A stretch of DNA of 64,000 bases from assembly GCF_900103255.1 (NCBI RefSeq), contig NZ_FMWS01000042.1, forward strand, positions 1 to 64,000. The letters are read 5' to 3'. A program made the position numbers and the translations under genes. The stretch is from Gilliamella bombi. GTDB taxonomy: Bacteria; Pseudomonadota; Gammaproteobacteria; Enterobacterales; Orbaceae. Below are positions 49,038 to 60,174 of this stretch, one piece after another; position 1 is the stretch's first letter; each line of letters begins with the position of its first letter. The notes below the pieces were generated by a model. The model saw nothing but the letters and a program-made list of their open reading frames with translations, was not told the DNA's origin and made no database searches.

Positions 49038-50870
49038 TTAACGAACATCAGCACAATTTAAGCAATAAATATAGCGATTTTGTGGATCATTAAACTTATT
49101 CCATAAAGAAACATGCTGTTGAAGTTGTTTTGCTGCAGGAAGTTGTTCAAAAAATATTTCTGCCGTTGATTTAGGTAACATGGCTATCATATCTGAATAA
49201 AATGCATTAAACCAATTTCCTTTTGGTTTTTGCCAGTCAATTTCATAATCAGTTAAATTAGCTAATGTTGCAGCTGTTTCAATCGCATCATCAAAGTCAC
49301 CTAATTTATCAACAAGTCCAATCTTACTTGCTTCTGAACCTAACCAAACTTGTCCTTGTCCAATTTTATCGACTTGTTCGGTTGTCATATTTCGTGCTTT
49401 TGCTACTAACGAAATAAATGTTTGATAGCCATTATCAATATTTAATTGAATTAGTTGGTTCATTTCGGTTGGTAGATCTTGCGCAAAGTTATTACTTGCT
49501 AATGGAGAGGTAGTTACACCATCGCTATAAACACCAATATGAGATAAAGATTTTTCGAATGTTGGAATAATACCGAAGATACCAATAGAGCCAGTAATTG
49601 TATTTGGGCTTGCAACTATGTAATCCGATGCAGTTGATATCCAGTATCCACCCGATGCAGCCATTCCTCCCATAGAGATAACAACAGGAATCTGGTAATC
49701 ACGTAATACTTCTAATTCACTACGAATTGCTTCTGACGCATCCACACTTCCTCCTGGGCTATTTACTCGCAATACTATTGCTTGTGTGTTATGTTTATTT
49801 AAGTTTATACGGATATTTCTCAATTGTTCAACAATGTCTCGACTACCAGCGATATTACTACTATTTTCACCATCGGTAATAGTGCCATTTACAAATACAA
49901 CCGCAATTAGTGGTTTATTGCTTCCGTTATCGCTATCTAAATTTGTATCTTTTGACTTAAGTTGATAATCATAAATGCTGATTTGATGCTGCTTATTAAG
50001 CTCAGATTCAAATTGGTAATTAGATGCAATTTCATCGACCAATCCATTAGACATAGCATATTGAGCCATATTACCATTAGCCTCTTTTAAATTGGTCAAC
50101 ATAGCCTCTGGAGTTGGAACCAATTGAGTATCGGCCTTTTTCCGTTGTGTTGAAATGTCTTGAAGATAATTGTTCCACATAAGTGTTAACCAACGTGTCG
50201 TATTGCTTTTTGCTTCTTCTGACATGTCATCACGAATAAATGGTTCGATGGCTGACTTATAAGTTCCTACTCTAAAAACATGTGTGTTAATTTTTAAATT
50301 ATCAAGCAAAGTTTTATAGTATAGATTGTTGGCCGCTAGACCATATACATTAACTGAGCCAAGTGGTGTTAAATATATTTTATCAGCATAGCTGGCTAAA
50401 TAATATTGGCTTTGATTGAAGTTAGAACCATAAGCATAAATTGGTTTATTCGCCTTACTAAATTTGGTTAAATATTTACCAATATACTGTAGCGAACTCA
50501 CATCAGCACCGACAAAATGATCTAATTTAAGAACCATACTTGTAATCTTTGGATCTGCTGTGGCTTGAGCTATTTTTTGAGTTAATTCAAATAAACTATT
50601 TTCACGAGAAGTGTTTACTTTCTTACCGTAGATTTTGCTTTGTAAAGCATAAATTTCATCACCGTATAATGTATTGTCAACAATTACTCCTTCAATATCC
50701 AACACCAATGCTCCATATTGTGGAATAATTTCTTTTTTTTGTGTTTCTTGGACTAATGCGATGACACTAAAGATTAAAATAATAATAATTAGAAATATTA
50801 GATTAAGAAATATTTCTCTTATTAAGTTAATCACTTTCCATATTGATTTAATGACAGATAAAGCAGACAT
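49038..50870 (-). CDS. sppA: signal peptide peptidase A (protease IV)
   Basis: Membrane-bound serine protease that degrades cleaved signal peptides. 610 aa from ATG 50870, chosen since AAAGGA lies 9 nt upstream; an ATG six codons earlier lacks one. N-terminal helix, two tandem SppA domains. Lys general base in GTYKSAIEP (near residue 203) and Ser nucleophile in GGMAASGGYW (near 403) are both intact, with NSPGGS in the second domain. Confidence 0.95.
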   Translation of the reverse strand: MSALSVIKSIWKVINLIREIFLNLIFLIIIILIFSVIALVQETQKKEIIPQYGALVLDIEGVIVDNTLYGDEIYALQSKIYGKKVNTSRENSLFELTQKIAQATADPKITSMVLKLDHFVGADVSSLQYIGKYLTKFSKANKPIYAYGSNFNQSQYYLASYADKIYLTPLGSVNVYGLAANNLYYKTLLDNLKINTHVFRVGTYKSAIEPFIRDDMSEEAKSNTTRWLTLMWNNYLQDISTQRKKADTQLVPTPEAMLTNLKEANGNMAQYAMSNGLVDEIASNYQFESELNKQHQISIYDYQLKSKDTNLDSDNGSNKPLIAVVFVNGTITDGENSSNIAGSRDIVEQLRNIRINLNKHNTQAIVLRVNSPGGSVDASEAIRSELEVLRDYQIPVVISMGGMAASGGYWISTASDYIVASPNTITGSIGIFGIIPTFEKSLSHIGVYSDGVTTSPLASNNFAQDLPTEMNQLIQLNIDNGYQTFISLVAKARNMTTEQVDKIGQGQVWLGSEASKIGLVDKLGDFDDAIETAATLANLTDYEIDWQKPKGNWFNAFYSDMIAMLPKSTAEIFFEQLPAAKQLQQHVSLWNKFNDPQNRYIYCLNCADVR

Positions 50871-50899
50871 AATAAATGATCCTTTCATAGATAGTTTAT

Positions 50900-51718
50900 C
50901 TAATTTTTTACTTCAATATTTTTCTTTTTAAAGTATTTTTTATCTTCAAATCGTAAGCACGTTAATTTCCCCCCCCAACAACATCCTGTATCGAGTGCAT
51001 AAACATTATCTGGTGTACCTTTTCCATTTAATGCAGCCCAGTGGCCAAAGGCAACTGCATACTCGTTTGGAATTTTGCTTGGTAATAAAAACCAAGGTTT
51101 AAGTTTCGAAGGTGCTTGCTCAGGTGATTTTTTGTAATAAAAATCTAATCGACCATCTTCATAACAAAAACGCATACGAGTTAATGCATTAGCAATATAA
51201 CGCAATCTATCTAATCCTTGTAGTTCAGGAAACCATTCATCCGGAAAGTTGCCATACATTTTATCAAGGAATAGGATATAGGAATCACTAGATAACATAA
51301 CATTCAGATCATGAGCACATTTTTTTAGTGTTTCGATATCCCATTGTGGTGAAATGCCAGCGTGGGTCATAATTAACTTTAATGATTCGTCAATTTGGAC
51401 CAATGGCTGTCTACGTAGCCATTCCATTAATTCACCAAAATCTGGTGCACGAATAATTTCATCAAGATTATCCTTCTTTTTAGAAGGGGTAACATTGGCA
51501 TAAATTGATAATAAATGTAGGTCATGATTACCTAATACCAATCGAATTTGGTTAGTATTATGTTTAACAAATCTTAGAACTTCTAATGATTTTGGACCTC
51601 TAGCAACTAGATCTCCTGTTAACCATAAAATATCCGATGATGAGAATTTTGCTTTTTCAAGTAAACGCATAAACTCATCATAACAACCATGAATATCACC
51701 AATAAGTAAGTTTGCCAT
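50900..51718 (-). CDS. apaH: bis(5'-nucleosyl)-tetraphosphatase, symmetrical
   Basis: Splits Ap4A into two ADP and removes Np4 RNA caps. 272 aa from ATG 51718, after GGAG 9 nt upstream. Phosphoesterase motifs [18 protein letters not shown] and LGNHDLHL, then HAGISPQW. Follows ksgA by 5 nt; apaG, which separates them in E. coli, is missing. Confidence 0.95.
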   Translation of the reverse strand: MANLLIGDIHGCYDEFMRLLEKAKFSSSDILWLTGDLVARGPKSLEVLRFVKHNTNQIRLVLGNHDLHLLSIYANVTPSKKKDNLDEIIRAPDFGELMEWLRRQPLVQIDESLKLIMTHAGISPQWDIETLKKCAHDLNVMLSSDSYILFLDKMYGNFPDEWFPELQGLDRLRYIANALTRMRFCYEDGRLDFYYKKSPEQAPSKLKPWFLLPSKIPNEYAVAFGHWAALNGKGTPDNVYALDTGCCWGGKLTCLRFEDKKYFKKKNIEVKN

Positions 51719-51723
51719 TCCTG

Positions 51724-52521
51724 TTAACTCCATGAATTTGCAAGTTGACAGTATTGCTGTACTGTTAAGTTTTCGGCACGTAAATTAGGATCAATATTTA
51801 ATTCAGTTAATTGTTCAACAGTAAACAAGTTACTTAAACTGTTACGGATAGTTTTACGTCGTTGGTTAAATGCCTCTGTAGTTACGCGAGAAAGTATTTT
51901 TATATCATTAACAAGATAAGGCTTTTCTTTATAAGGTATTAATTTAACAACAGCAGAGTCAACTTTTGGAGCAGGTTTAAATGATGTTGGTGGTACTTCA
52001 AGAACAGGAATAATCTGACAATAATATTGAGCCATAACGCTCAATCTACCATAATGTTTACTGTTAGGCGATGCAACTAATCGAGTTACCACTTCTTTTT
52101 GTAGCATAAAATGCATGTCAGTGATGATATTTGTATGTTCAAATAAATGAAACATTAACGGTGTCGAGATATTATAAGGTAAGTTACCAAATACTCTTAA
52201 TGGTTTACCTAATTGAGCGGCTAACTGATTAAAGTCAAAGGTCAGGGCATCTTGTTCAATAACCGTTAATTTATTATTTAAAAATGGATTTTCAATTAAT
52301 CTATTAGCTAGATCTCTATCTATCTCTATAACAGTCAAATTATCAATATGTTTACTGATAGGTATTGTTAATGCCGCAAGACCAGGACCGATTTCGACTA
52401 GTGCTTGATCTTTTTTAGGTTGTATAGCTGAAACAATACTTTCGATAATGTAATCATCATGTAAAAAATTTTGCCCGAATCTTTTACGGGCAAAATGCCC
52501 TTGGTGAACACGGTTATTCAT
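51724..52521 (-). CDS. rsmA: 16S rRNA dimethyladenosine transferase
   Basis: KsgA/RsmA dimethylates A1518 and A1519 in 16S rRNA. 265 aa from the ATG at 52521, matching the family start [20 protein letters not shown]; a GTG at 52533 deeper in surA is rejected. SAM motif [10 protein letters not shown] and catalytic NLPYNIS are present. Overlaps surA by 8 nt; pdxA, which lies between them in E. coli, is missing. Confidence 0.97.
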   Translation of the reverse strand: MNNRVHQGHFARKRFGQNFLHDDYIIESIVSAIQPKKDQALVEIGPGLAALTIPISKHIDNLTVIEIDRDLANRLIENPFLNNKLTVIEQDALTFDFNQLAAQLGKPLRVFGNLPYNISTPLMFHLFEHTNIITDMHFMLQKEVVTRLVASPNSKHYGRLSVMAQYYCQIIPVLEVPPTSFKPAPKVDSAVVKLIPYKEKPYLVNDIKILSRVTTEAFNQRRKTIRNSLSNLFTVEQLTELNIDPNLRAENLTVQQYCQLANSWS

Positions 52522-53833
52522 GTTTATCTTCACCTGTAATTTTAATATAAGCGTCGCCTTTTATTTCTTGAATCCATACTTGGGCTTCTTCAGAAAATTT
52601 ACGATTAAAAATGAGTCGATAAGCTTGATCTTTATTCATTGCATTTGTTCCATCAGCTTTTCTTTTATCAATTAATTGGATTAAGTGCCAACCGTAGGCT
52701 GATTTTATTGGTTGGCTAATTTCTCCTTTTTTTAACTGAATCAGAGCAGTCCTAAAGCTATTATCATAAATTTCAGGACGATTCCAACCTAAGTTGCCCC
52801 CTTTACTTGCCGAGCCTGTATCTTCAGAGTTAGCTTTAGCTGCTGCTTCAAAAGTTGTGGCTCCACTAGTAATTGATTTACGGATATCACTTAGCTTTTG
52901 TTTTGCAATTTGGTCGGTGACTAATACATTTGTTTTAATCAGTATATGGCGCGCATTTACCTCTTCAATTGTGAAGGTTCTTGGTGCTTCTGAACGAGTA
53001 TCATCAACTTTTAGAATATGTAGACCAACCCCAGAACGGATAGGTCCAATAATACTACCTTTTGTAGCTCGTACTAATCGCTCTTCAAAGATAGTAGGTA
53101 ATTCATTAAGTTTACGCCACCCCATACTACCACCTTTTAATGCAAAATCATCGTTTGAATATGAAGTGGCTAATTTAGCAAAACTTTCCCCTTTTTGAGC
53201 TCGATTAATGATATCTCGTGCTTTATTTGTTGCATTATCAATTTGTTGTTTTGATGCTTTTTCTGGAACAGAAATCAAAATATGGCTTATTTTTACATCA
53301 ATATTATTGGTTGGTTGACGAGCAATATTTTTTGCTAAATTTTCTATTTCTTTTTCTGAAATTCTGACTCTTGATCTAACTTCATGCATTCGAGTCTTAT
53401 CTATTAGCATATCATTGTGAATTCTTTCACGATAGGCACCATAACTTATTCTCATCATCGAAAGTCTACTTCTAAGTTGGTCGATGCTCATACCATTTTC
53501 TGCTGCAATTCTATTAATAGCATCAGTTACCTCGTCATCACTAACTGTAATTTTAGCTTTAGCTGCTTTTTGTAAAATTAAATTTTCAATAATTAAACGT
53601 TCAATAATTTGTTGTCTAAGTATTTTATCATTAGGTAGATTTTTAGGATCTGAGCTAGCTTTAATCGTTTTTAACATATCATTAACATCACTTTCTAAAA
53701 TGACATTGTTATTAACAACCGCAGCAACTTGTTCTACAACTTTCGGAGCTGCATTAGCAGATAACGGAGTTATAATTCCTAAAGTTATGCTTAGATTTAA
53801 TGCTATTAATAGTTTTAATAATTTCATATTCAC
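52514..53833 (-). CDS. surA: periplasmic chaperone and peptidyl-prolyl isomerase SurA
   Basis: Main chaperone for outer-membrane proteins. 439 aa: signal peptide (ANA near 28), N-terminal chaperone helices, two parvulin domains ([11 protein letters not shown] and ARHILIKTN), each with a GG(S/N)(M/L)GW motif, and a short C-terminal strand. Lies between lptD (73 nt) and rsmA. Confidence 0.96.
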   Translation of the reverse strand: MNMKLLKLLIALNLSITLGIITPLSANAAPKVVEQVAAVVNNNVILESDVNDMLKTIKASSDPKNLPNDKILRQQIIERLIIENLILQKAAKAKITVSDDEVTDAINRIAAENGMSIDQLRSRLSMMRISYGAYRERIHNDMLIDKTRMHEVRSRVRISEKEIENLAKNIARQPTNNIDVKISHILISVPEKASKQQIDNATNKARDIINRAQKGESFAKLATSYSNDDFALKGGSMGWRKLNELPTIFEERLVRATKGSIIGPIRSGVGLHILKVDDTRSEAPRTFTIEEVNARHILIKTNVLVTDQIAKQKLSDIRKSITSGATTFEAAAKANSEDTGSASKGGNLGWNRPEIYDNSFRTALIQLKKGEISQPIKSAYGWHLIQLIDKRKADGTNAMNKDQAYRLIFNRKFSEEAQVWIQEIKGDAYIKITGEDKHE

Positions 53834-53906
53834 TTAACTCATTTTGTTTTTCAGCATAGACAGCTAGTAATAAATTTATTGGTAATCTTATAGTTACAAA
53901 AATATT

Positions 53907-56276
53907 TTATTCAAATGCTGTATTATACGGTAGTTTACCGAAATTAAGCATTTTAGCTTTGGTATCTCGGTTGCTACCCAATCCTTTTAATTCGAAGTTA
54001 ATCGATAGTTTATTTTCATATTTACTTTTGCGAGAAGTATTATCCCAGTCCGTCAATTTTCTACCATATTGTACTGTTGTTCCCCAACAACAATCACTAT
54101 AATTCAATCCGATAGAACCATCTGTAGTTTGTTCTAATTTAACGTCATAATAATATGAACCAACAGCATTGAATGTTTGCGATAATGGCCAAGCGGTCAT
54201 CATTCCTGCCTGTGAAATATCTTGTCTATAGCCTCTATAAAATGGATTCTTATCGACAGTATCAATATAGTTACGGTTTGCATATCGGTATGATAATTGG
54301 ATTAACTTATCGCCAGTTGGCCGGTATTCAAATATTGCATTGGCTAATGATATTGTATCAATTCGAGTATCATACTGAACGCCACTTCTAAAGATTATAT
54401 CATTACTTATACGCCAAAAGTTATCCGATGCCCAAGTAATACTGCCTGTATCGGAGTTTTCATCTAAATCATTATTGTGTTCACTCGTTTTTGATTTGGT
54501 GAAATAAGTAATTTGCCCAATAGATAAGTTAAATTTTTCAACCTTGTTATTATCATAAAATCGAGTTGTTACACCAGTTGATATTTTATTGGTTGAAGCA
54601 ATCCTATCTAAACCACTATATGGTTGATCTCTAAATAGACCAATATAATCTGACTGTAATATAGTGGAATCATAGTCGCTAATATTAGATTGGTTTCGAT
54701 AGGGAATATAGATATATTTTACTCGAGGCTCTAAGGTTTGCGTATAGCCATTAATAAATGGAACATCACGCTCGAAGATGACTTTACCATCAATGCTAAA
54801 CTTAGGCAAAAAGCGATTTACCTTTTTATCTAAATATTTATATTGTTCAATATTTTTATTGATATTATCTTGATTATAATGAGTTGCCATAATCCCAGTT
54901 TCAGTGGTTAATAATGACCAAGAATTGGATAAAGTATAATTAAGCGTTGGTTCAAAATGTGCTCGCCATGCCTTAGGTTTACTTTTTCCAGACGTCAAGA
55001 AGCGAGATACTTGAGAGAATACTCTAAATTTGAATGGCCCCAAATCATTATTATAATAATTCATATCCAATTGTGGTTGAGTTTGATAAAGCGAGTTTTT
55101 TAATTCTGAATGGAATGGTTGAAAGTGTCGATAGCCTAACATAATATCCCAATTTTCATCATTATAAGCAATTTTATAATACTGCGTTAAATATCCTGCA
55201 GTTTGGGAGGCGTATTTAGAACTTAAGTTTGTAAGATACTGATTGTCACTAACTCGAGTTGTATCTGCATAAAAGCGCCAATTATAGTTAATTAATTCAT
55301 CATTTTTCCAATGAAATAACCAACGGTGACGATTGTCGTCATAATTGTTACCATTAAAACGATTGTCTCTATCTTCATTATATTTAGTATCGTGTTGAAG
55401 CCAGTCAAATGCAAGTGTACCTAAACCTATTTCGTTTAAATAACGAAATTCTGTTTGCAATTGTAGACCTCGTTTTTCTAATACTCTTGGGGTAAAGGTT
55501 GCATCATAATTTGGTGCAATATTCCAATAAACAGGTATTGAAAAATCAATGCCATCGATACTGTCATAGCCGAAATTAGGCATTAATAATCCTGAACGGC
55601 GTTTATTACCAGTTGGTAATTGTAAATAAGGCGAGTATAGAACAGGCACTTTACCAATACTAAATACAGCGTTCCAGACCTCTAGAAATTGCTCCTCGTT
55701 GTCATGAATAACGGTCGTTCCTTTAATATCCCATGTGCTGTCATTAATAGGACAAGATGTAAAACTACCTTTTTTTAAAATAACATAACGATTTTTTTCA
55801 AGTTGCATTTTATCTGCATTACCGCGACCAAGCCTATTGACAAGATGATACTCACTTGGGATCATATCTGCATCATTGTTATTTAGATTCATTGATGCTT
55901 TATCGCCTTTCATTTTTATTAAATTATCTTGATAAGTAATATCACCTTCTAATGTTACTATTCTATTATTACTATCTTGAGTATCAATTGTTACTTTGTC
56001 TGCTTGAACCGTTCGGTTGCCTTGTTCTATTAATACTTCACCTTTATATATAGCAATATTAGGGTAGATTGCTTCAAGTTGATTAGCTTCAGCATTTACG
56101 GGTAAAGTATCTATATCTCCATTAACTAAAGGGCGATCAAACCTAGGAACGTCTATAAGGCATTGAGGATTATTGCTTACAACGGTTTTAGGTAAATCTA
56201 AAGCATAACTAGAGCTATTATACAAAAAAAGAGTAACGGCTATAGCAATAAGAGAAGGCGTTAAATTTTTCATCAA
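53907..56276 (-). CDS. lptD: LPS assembly protein LptD
   Basis: Outer-membrane translocon that delivers LPS to the cell surface with LptE. 789 aa: signal peptide (SYA near 25), periplasmic jelly roll (VLIEQGNRTVQADKV), then a 26-strand barrel. Four disulfide cysteines are kept: QCLID, TSCPIND and the pair DCCWG. First gene of lptD-surA-rsmA-apaH. Confidence 0.96.
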   Translation of the reverse strand: MMKNLTPSLIAIAVTLFLYNSSSYALDLPKTVVSNNPQCLIDVPRFDRPLVNGDIDTLPVNAEANQLEAIYPNIAIYKGEVLIEQGNRTVQADKVTIDTQDSNNRIVTLEGDITYQDNLIKMKGDKASMNLNNNDADMIPSEYHLVNRLGRGNADKMQLEKNRYVILKKGSFTSCPINDSTWDIKGTTVIHDNEEQFLEVWNAVFSIGKVPVLYSPYLQLPTGNKRRSGLLMPNFGYDSIDGIDFSIPVYWNIAPNYDATFTPRVLEKRGLQLQTEFRYLNEIGLGTLAFDWLQHDTKYNEDRDNRFNGNNYDDNRHRWLFHWKNDELINYNWRFYADTTRVSDNQYLTNLSSKYASQTAGYLTQYYKIAYNDENWDIMLGYRHFQPFHSELKNSLYQTQPQLDMNYYNNDLGPFKFRVFSQVSRFLTSGKSKPKAWRAHFEPTLNYTLSNSWSLLTTETGIMATHYNQDNINKNIEQYKYLDKKVNRFLPKFSIDGKVIFERDVPFINGYTQTLEPRVKYIYIPYRNQSNISDYDSTILQSDYIGLFRDQPYSGLDRIASTNKISTGVTTRFYDNNKVEKFNLSIGQITYFTKSKTSEHNNDLDENSDTGSITWASDNFWRISNDIIFRSGVQYDTRIDTISLANAIFEYRPTGDKLIQLSYRYANRNYIDTVDKNPFYRGYRQDISQAGMMTAWPLSQTFNAVGSYYYDVKLEQTTDGSIGLNYSDCCWGTTVQYGRKLTDWDNTSRKSKYENKLSINFELKGLGSNRDTKAKMLNFGKLPYNTAFE

Positions 56277-56348
56277 TGATTATAAAGCTATTTTGATTAT
56301 TTTAATTGCAGCATTATAGCGGTTATTTATAAAAGTGCGAATTAAAAA

Positions 56349-57713
56349 TTAACGTTTCCCTATGCGTTTATTTATTTTATTAAGCTGTTTTACCATTGCT
56401 ATTCTTTTTTCGGCTGAAGTATTTTGAAACTCATCCCACCACCTAGCTAACTGCAAGAGCTCTCCTTTTTCGATTGAGGCTCGCATTTCTAAAAGGTCAT
56501 AAGCAGCTCTAAACTTAGGATGTTCTAAAATGGCAAACGCACGTTTACCATTCCGTTTTTTCATTCGTAGCTGTAAACGCCAAATATCACCCATTATGGT
56601 CGTTAAACGTCTAGGTATAGCAATACTTTTACATTGTTCACTTAGTACTTCGTTAATTGCCATCGAAAACGAATCATGAAATGGCAAACCACTTTCGATA
56701 CACGTTGCTTGTGTTTGTTCAATTATTGGATACCAGAAAAAGGCTGCAAACAAAAATGCTGGATTAATTCGCTTATTGTTGGCAATGCGATAATCAGTAT
56801 TTTTTAAAACTTGTTCGATGATTTTCTCTAAATAACTGTTTGGATTGTTAGCAAATAGATGCTCAATAACAGGAAATAGTTGTTCAAAAAGGCCATACTC
56901 TCTTAGTAACTTATAAGTTTTGTAACCATTCCCAGTTTGTAATAATTTAATGGACTCATCAAAAAGTCGTGCTGAAGGTACGTTTCTTAATAATGATGCA
57001 AGCTGTTTAATTGGCTTAGCAGTAGCTAGTTCAATTTTCATATTCAGTTTTGCGGCAAAACGGACTGTCCTTAGCATTCTAACAGGATCTTCTCGATAAC
57101 GTGTTTGCGGATCACCAATTAATCGAATAATGCCTTTTTGTAAATCTTCTAATCCTCCGCAATAATCACGTAAAGTAAAATCATTTACATTATAGTAAAG
57201 TGCATTCATAGTGAAATCCCGACGGATAGCATCTTGCTCAATGGTTCCGTAGACATTATCACGTAATAGCATACCTGACTGCGAACGTTTAGATATATTG
57301 GTTTGTCCTTTTTGAGAATCGTGCTCACCGCGGAATGTTGCAACTTCAATAATTTCTTTCCCAAATATAATATGAGCAAGACGAAATCGTCTTCCTACTA
57401 AGCGACAGTTACGGAAAATTTTCTGAATTTGTTCTGGCGTAGCATTCGTTGTGATATCGAAATCCTTTGGTGTTTTACCTAAGATAAGATCTCTGATACA
57501 TCCCCCGACTAGATAGGCTTCGTACCCTTGTTTATTTAATCGATAAAGGACTTTTAATGCGTTTTCACTAATCTCTTTACGAGATATATTATGTTCATTA
57601 CGAGGAATGGACACATAGCTAGCTTTTTGTTCGTCTTCATTGTGAAAAAACTTTCGATAAAAGCGTGAAACTTGTTTAAAAATGGTGCACCTCAAAAAGT
57701 TTTTTTGCTTCAT
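56349..57713 (-). CDS. pcnB: poly(A) polymerase I
   Basis: Adds poly(A) tails that promote RNA decay. 454 aa, class II nucleotidyltransferase: [22 protein letters not shown] (key GG and DxD), [21 protein letters not shown], and a basic C terminus. folK, which follows in E. coli, is absent. Alternative: a CCA-adding enzyme, but length and IIEVATFRG favour PcnB. Confidence 0.94.
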   Translation of the reverse strand: MKQKNFLRCTIFKQVSRFYRKFFHNEDEQKASYVSIPRNEHNISRKEISENALKVLYRLNKQGYEAYLVGGCIRDLILGKTPKDFDITTNATPEQIQKIFRNCRLVGRRFRLAHIIFGKEIIEVATFRGEHDSQKGQTNISKRSQSGMLLRDNVYGTIEQDAIRRDFTMNALYYNVNDFTLRDYCGGLEDLQKGIIRLIGDPQTRYREDPVRMLRTVRFAAKLNMKIELATAKPIKQLASLLRNVPSARLFDESIKLLQTGNGYKTYKLLREYGLFEQLFPVIEHLFANNPNSYLEKIIEQVLKNTDYRIANNKRINPAFLFAAFFWYPIIEQTQATCIESGLPFHDSFSMAINEVLSEQCKSIAIPRRLTTIMGDIWRLQLRMKKRNGKRAFAILEHPKFRAAYDLLEMRASIEKGELLQLARWWDEFQNTSAEKRIAMVKQLNKINKRIGKR

Positions 57714-58120
57714 AATAATATAGCGCGCAATTATATAGTAATTGCTAATAAGTTTCCATTTTTCTTGGAATTGGTATTTTTTCGTTCAATAAAATTGTAT
57801 TTTTTTAGATGACTTAAATATTCTATTTGATTTTTTTAAACATAATTATCAACAATAGTGTCTCGTATAGTAATATTAACAACATCTAATAAAAAAAATA
57901 AACTTTGTTTTACTCTAATTAGTGTATTTAATTAGCTAATTAAGATGGAATAAAACTGTACTCAGAACTTCTTTTTACTTATTTGTATCACAAAATATGA
58001 TTTATAAACGCTTTATAATTTAATAAATTATAAAGCGCTTTTAATGTTATTTGTTATAACTATTACATAATAGAAGTTTTCTGAGTATATATCATTAACT
58101 GATAATTTATTGGGGACATT
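57714..58120. other. 407-bp divergent region pcnB/oxyR
   Basis: AT-rich; holds the promoters of both genes by position and a strong palindrome at 58009-58037 (own entry). No gene seen. Confidence 0.55.
58009..58037. repeat. 14-bp-arm palindrome upstream of oxyR
   Basis: CGCTTTATAATTTA at 58009-58022 and its exact complement at 58024-58037 around a single A at 58023, followed by CTTTT. It lies 83 nt before the oxyR ATG. Neither neighbour is transcribed into it, so it is more like an operator or a remnant terminator. Confidence 0.75.
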
Positions 58121-59047
58121 ATGAACATTCGTGATTTGGAATATTTTGTTTCGTTAGCTGAATTTCGCCATTTCCGCAAAGCTGCTGATGCTTGCAATGT
58201 GAGTCAACCAACTCTCAGTGGTCAAATTAGAAAATTAGAAGATGAATTAGGCGTAATGTTATTAGAGCGCACAAGTCGCAAAGTACTATTTACTCAAACT
58301 GGTATGATGCTAGTTGAACAAGCCAAAGAGATTTTGCGTAATATCCAAATTTTAAAAGAAATGGCTAGCCGTCAAGGCGAAGAAATGTCTGGACCAATGC
58401 ATATAGGATTGATCCCTACTATAGCACCTTATCTTTTACCTCATGTCATTACAGTTTTACATGACTTTTTTCCTCAGTTGGAACTTTACTTGCACGAAGC
58501 ACAAACTGCCAATATTGTTGCTCAACTCGAAAGCGGCAAGCTTGATTGCGCAATCATTGCACAAGTCAAAGAAACAGCACAATTTATTGAACTACCTTTA
58601 TTTGATGAACCTATGTTTTTAACTGTTCCTGCTACTGATGAATTAGCTAGTAAAAAGACAGTTAAACTTTCCAGCTTAAAAGGTAAAAAATTCTTAATGT
58701 TAGAAGATGGTCACTGTTTACGAGATCATGCAATGGGATACTGTTTTCAAGTTGGAGTTGATGAAGATAAACAATTTAAAGCTACTAGTCTTGAAACGCT
58801 TCGGAGTATGATTTCTGCTAGTCGCGGTATTACTTTATTTCCTGAACTTGCTATACCTAACGAGCGAATTCGTGATAATATTTGCTATATTCCTTGTACT
58901 GATCCTGTACCTGTACGCAGCATTGCTCTTATTTATCGTCCTGGTTCACCATTACGTTCCCGTTATGAAACAATAGCTAAAACAATCCGAGAGCATATGC
59001 CCAAAGTATTTGCTGAGAAAGAACGATTATTAAACAAATCAATTTAG
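58121..59047 (+). CDS. oxyR: hydrogen peroxide sensor OxyR
   Basis: LysR-type activator of peroxide defence. 308 aa (E. coli 305). Winged helix at residues 1-60 (RDLEYFVSLAEFRHFRKAA). Redox pair Cys199 and Cys208 kept in DGHCLRDHAMGYCFQ, positions as in E. coli. GGGGA 7 nt before the ATG. fabR follows 41 nt on; sthA, which separates them in E. coli, is absent. Confidence 0.97.
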   Translation: MNIRDLEYFVSLAEFRHFRKAADACNVSQPTLSGQIRKLEDELGVMLLERTSRKVLFTQTGMMLVEQAKEILRNIQILKEMASRQGEEMSGPMHIGLIPTIAPYLLPHVITVLHDFFPQLELYLHEAQTANIVAQLESGKLDCAIIAQVKETAQFIELPLFDEPMFLTVPATDELASKKTVKLSSLKGKKFLMLEDGHCLRDHAMGYCFQVGVDEDKQFKATSLETLRSMISASRGITLFPELAIPNERIRDNICYIPCTDPVPVRSIALIYRPGSPLRSRYETIAKTIREHMPKVFAEKERLLNKSI

Positions 59048-59088
59048 AGATAGGTAGTAAATCGAAAATATTATAACTGAGCTATCAA

Positions 59089-59733
59089 ATGAAAAATATC
59101 AAGACCGGTGGTGTTCGTGCTCAACAAAAAGAAAGAACTCGCCGTACTTTAATTGAAACAGCATTTAATCAACTTAATGCTGAGCAAGGTTTTACAAGTT
59201 TAAGTTTGCGAGAAGTAGCGCGTGAAGCTGGAATCGCTGCTACTTCATTTTATCGTCATTTTCGTGATATGGATGAGTTGGGTTTAGCCATGGTTGATGA
59301 AAGCGGTTTAACGCTTCGTCAATTATTGCGACAAGCACGTAAGCGTATTGAAAAAGGTGGTAGTGTATTACGGACATCGGTGACCACATTTATTGAATTT
59401 ATTGATAAGAATCCGAAGGTCTTTTTATTACTTCTTCGTGAAAAAGCGGGGACGTCAGCCGCTTTTCGATCTGCTATTGCCCGTGAAATTCAACACTTTA
59501 TTGTCGAACTTGTGGATTATCTTGATAATGCTAACCAGATGCCTCACCATTATAATGAAGCTCAAGCTGAAGCGATGGTCACTATTGCATTTAATGCTGG
59601 TGCAGAAGCGATTGATTTTGATTTGGTGCAGCGTGAAAAATTAATTGAAGATCTCATTTTTCAACTACGAATGGTATCTCGTGGAGCTTATTATCTATAC
59701 CATAAAGAACAAATCAAAAAAGATAGTCATTAA
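59089..59733 (+). CDS. fabR: unsaturated fatty-acid repressor FabR
   Basis: TetR-family repressor of fabA/fabB that tunes membrane unsaturation. 214 aa. N terminus [20 protein letters not shown] and helix-turn-helix [19 protein letters not shown] are near E. coli FabR. Same direction as oxyR, 41 nt apart. Confidence 0.95.
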   Translation: MKNIKTGGVRAQQKERTRRTLIETAFNQLNAEQGFTSLSLREVAREAGIAATSFYRHFRDMDELGLAMVDESGLTLRQLLRQARKRIEKGGSVLRTSVTTFIEFIDKNPKVFLLLLREKAGTSAAFRSAIAREIQHFIVELVDYLDNANQMPHHYNEAQAEAMVTIAFNAGAEAIDFDLVQREKLIEDLIFQLRMVSRGAYYLYHKEQIKKDSH

Positions 59734-60174
59734 TCGTTATGCCTCATCTCAAAATCCTAATTTGGTCGTAATATTAAAGTTTCATGCTGTTTAGCAATTA
59801 ATTATTTTCAATAAAAATATTTACTAGTTACTGATTATTACTATTTATTGTGTTGTTTGTTATTTATACTATAACATTAAAAAAAGAGAAACATTGTTGA
59901 ATAGGAATTAATTTAATCATGAGGCGTAAACAACTCGGCATTTTCCTACACCTAATGCAATGCATTTTAATTTCATGCAAATTTGTAAATCAGGCGCTAT
60001 AGATATCTTAGAGCAAAAGGAGAAGATATCATTTGTAAAGATGGTGAAAGTAGCACAAAGGCTGTGAAATAACGGATCAAATAATCGATTTTTTAGCTAA
60101 GGCGAATTTAAATTAAGTGCCTATTTTAGAAATATACTGCGACAGAAGCCGCAGTATATTGAATGAATTAATCA
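59734..60174. other. 441-bp convergent gap fabR/pntB
   Basis: AT-rich stretch with the pntB terminator at its right end. A short plus-strand frame at about 59950-60068 (includes NAMHFNFMQICKSG) has no ribosome site and no recognised homolog; it may be debris from yijD/trmA-like or other lost genes, but I cannot support it. Confidence 0.4.
60131..60160 (-). terminator. terminator of pntB
   Basis: Perfect 11-bp stem AATATACTGCG (60131-60141) / complement 60150-60160, 8-nt loop, 14 nt after the pntB stop. Short T stretch on the minus strand. Confidence 0.72.

Noticed and set aside
59738-59928. Distant inverted GCCTCAT/ATGAGGC pair that could mark an insertion-sequence remnant
   Set aside because: Only seven bases per arm, no transposase trace or target duplication between or around them.
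59950-60068. Short plus-strand frame in the fabR-pntB gap
   Set aside because: No ribosome site, no known family, compositionally like its surroundings; reported only as gap content.
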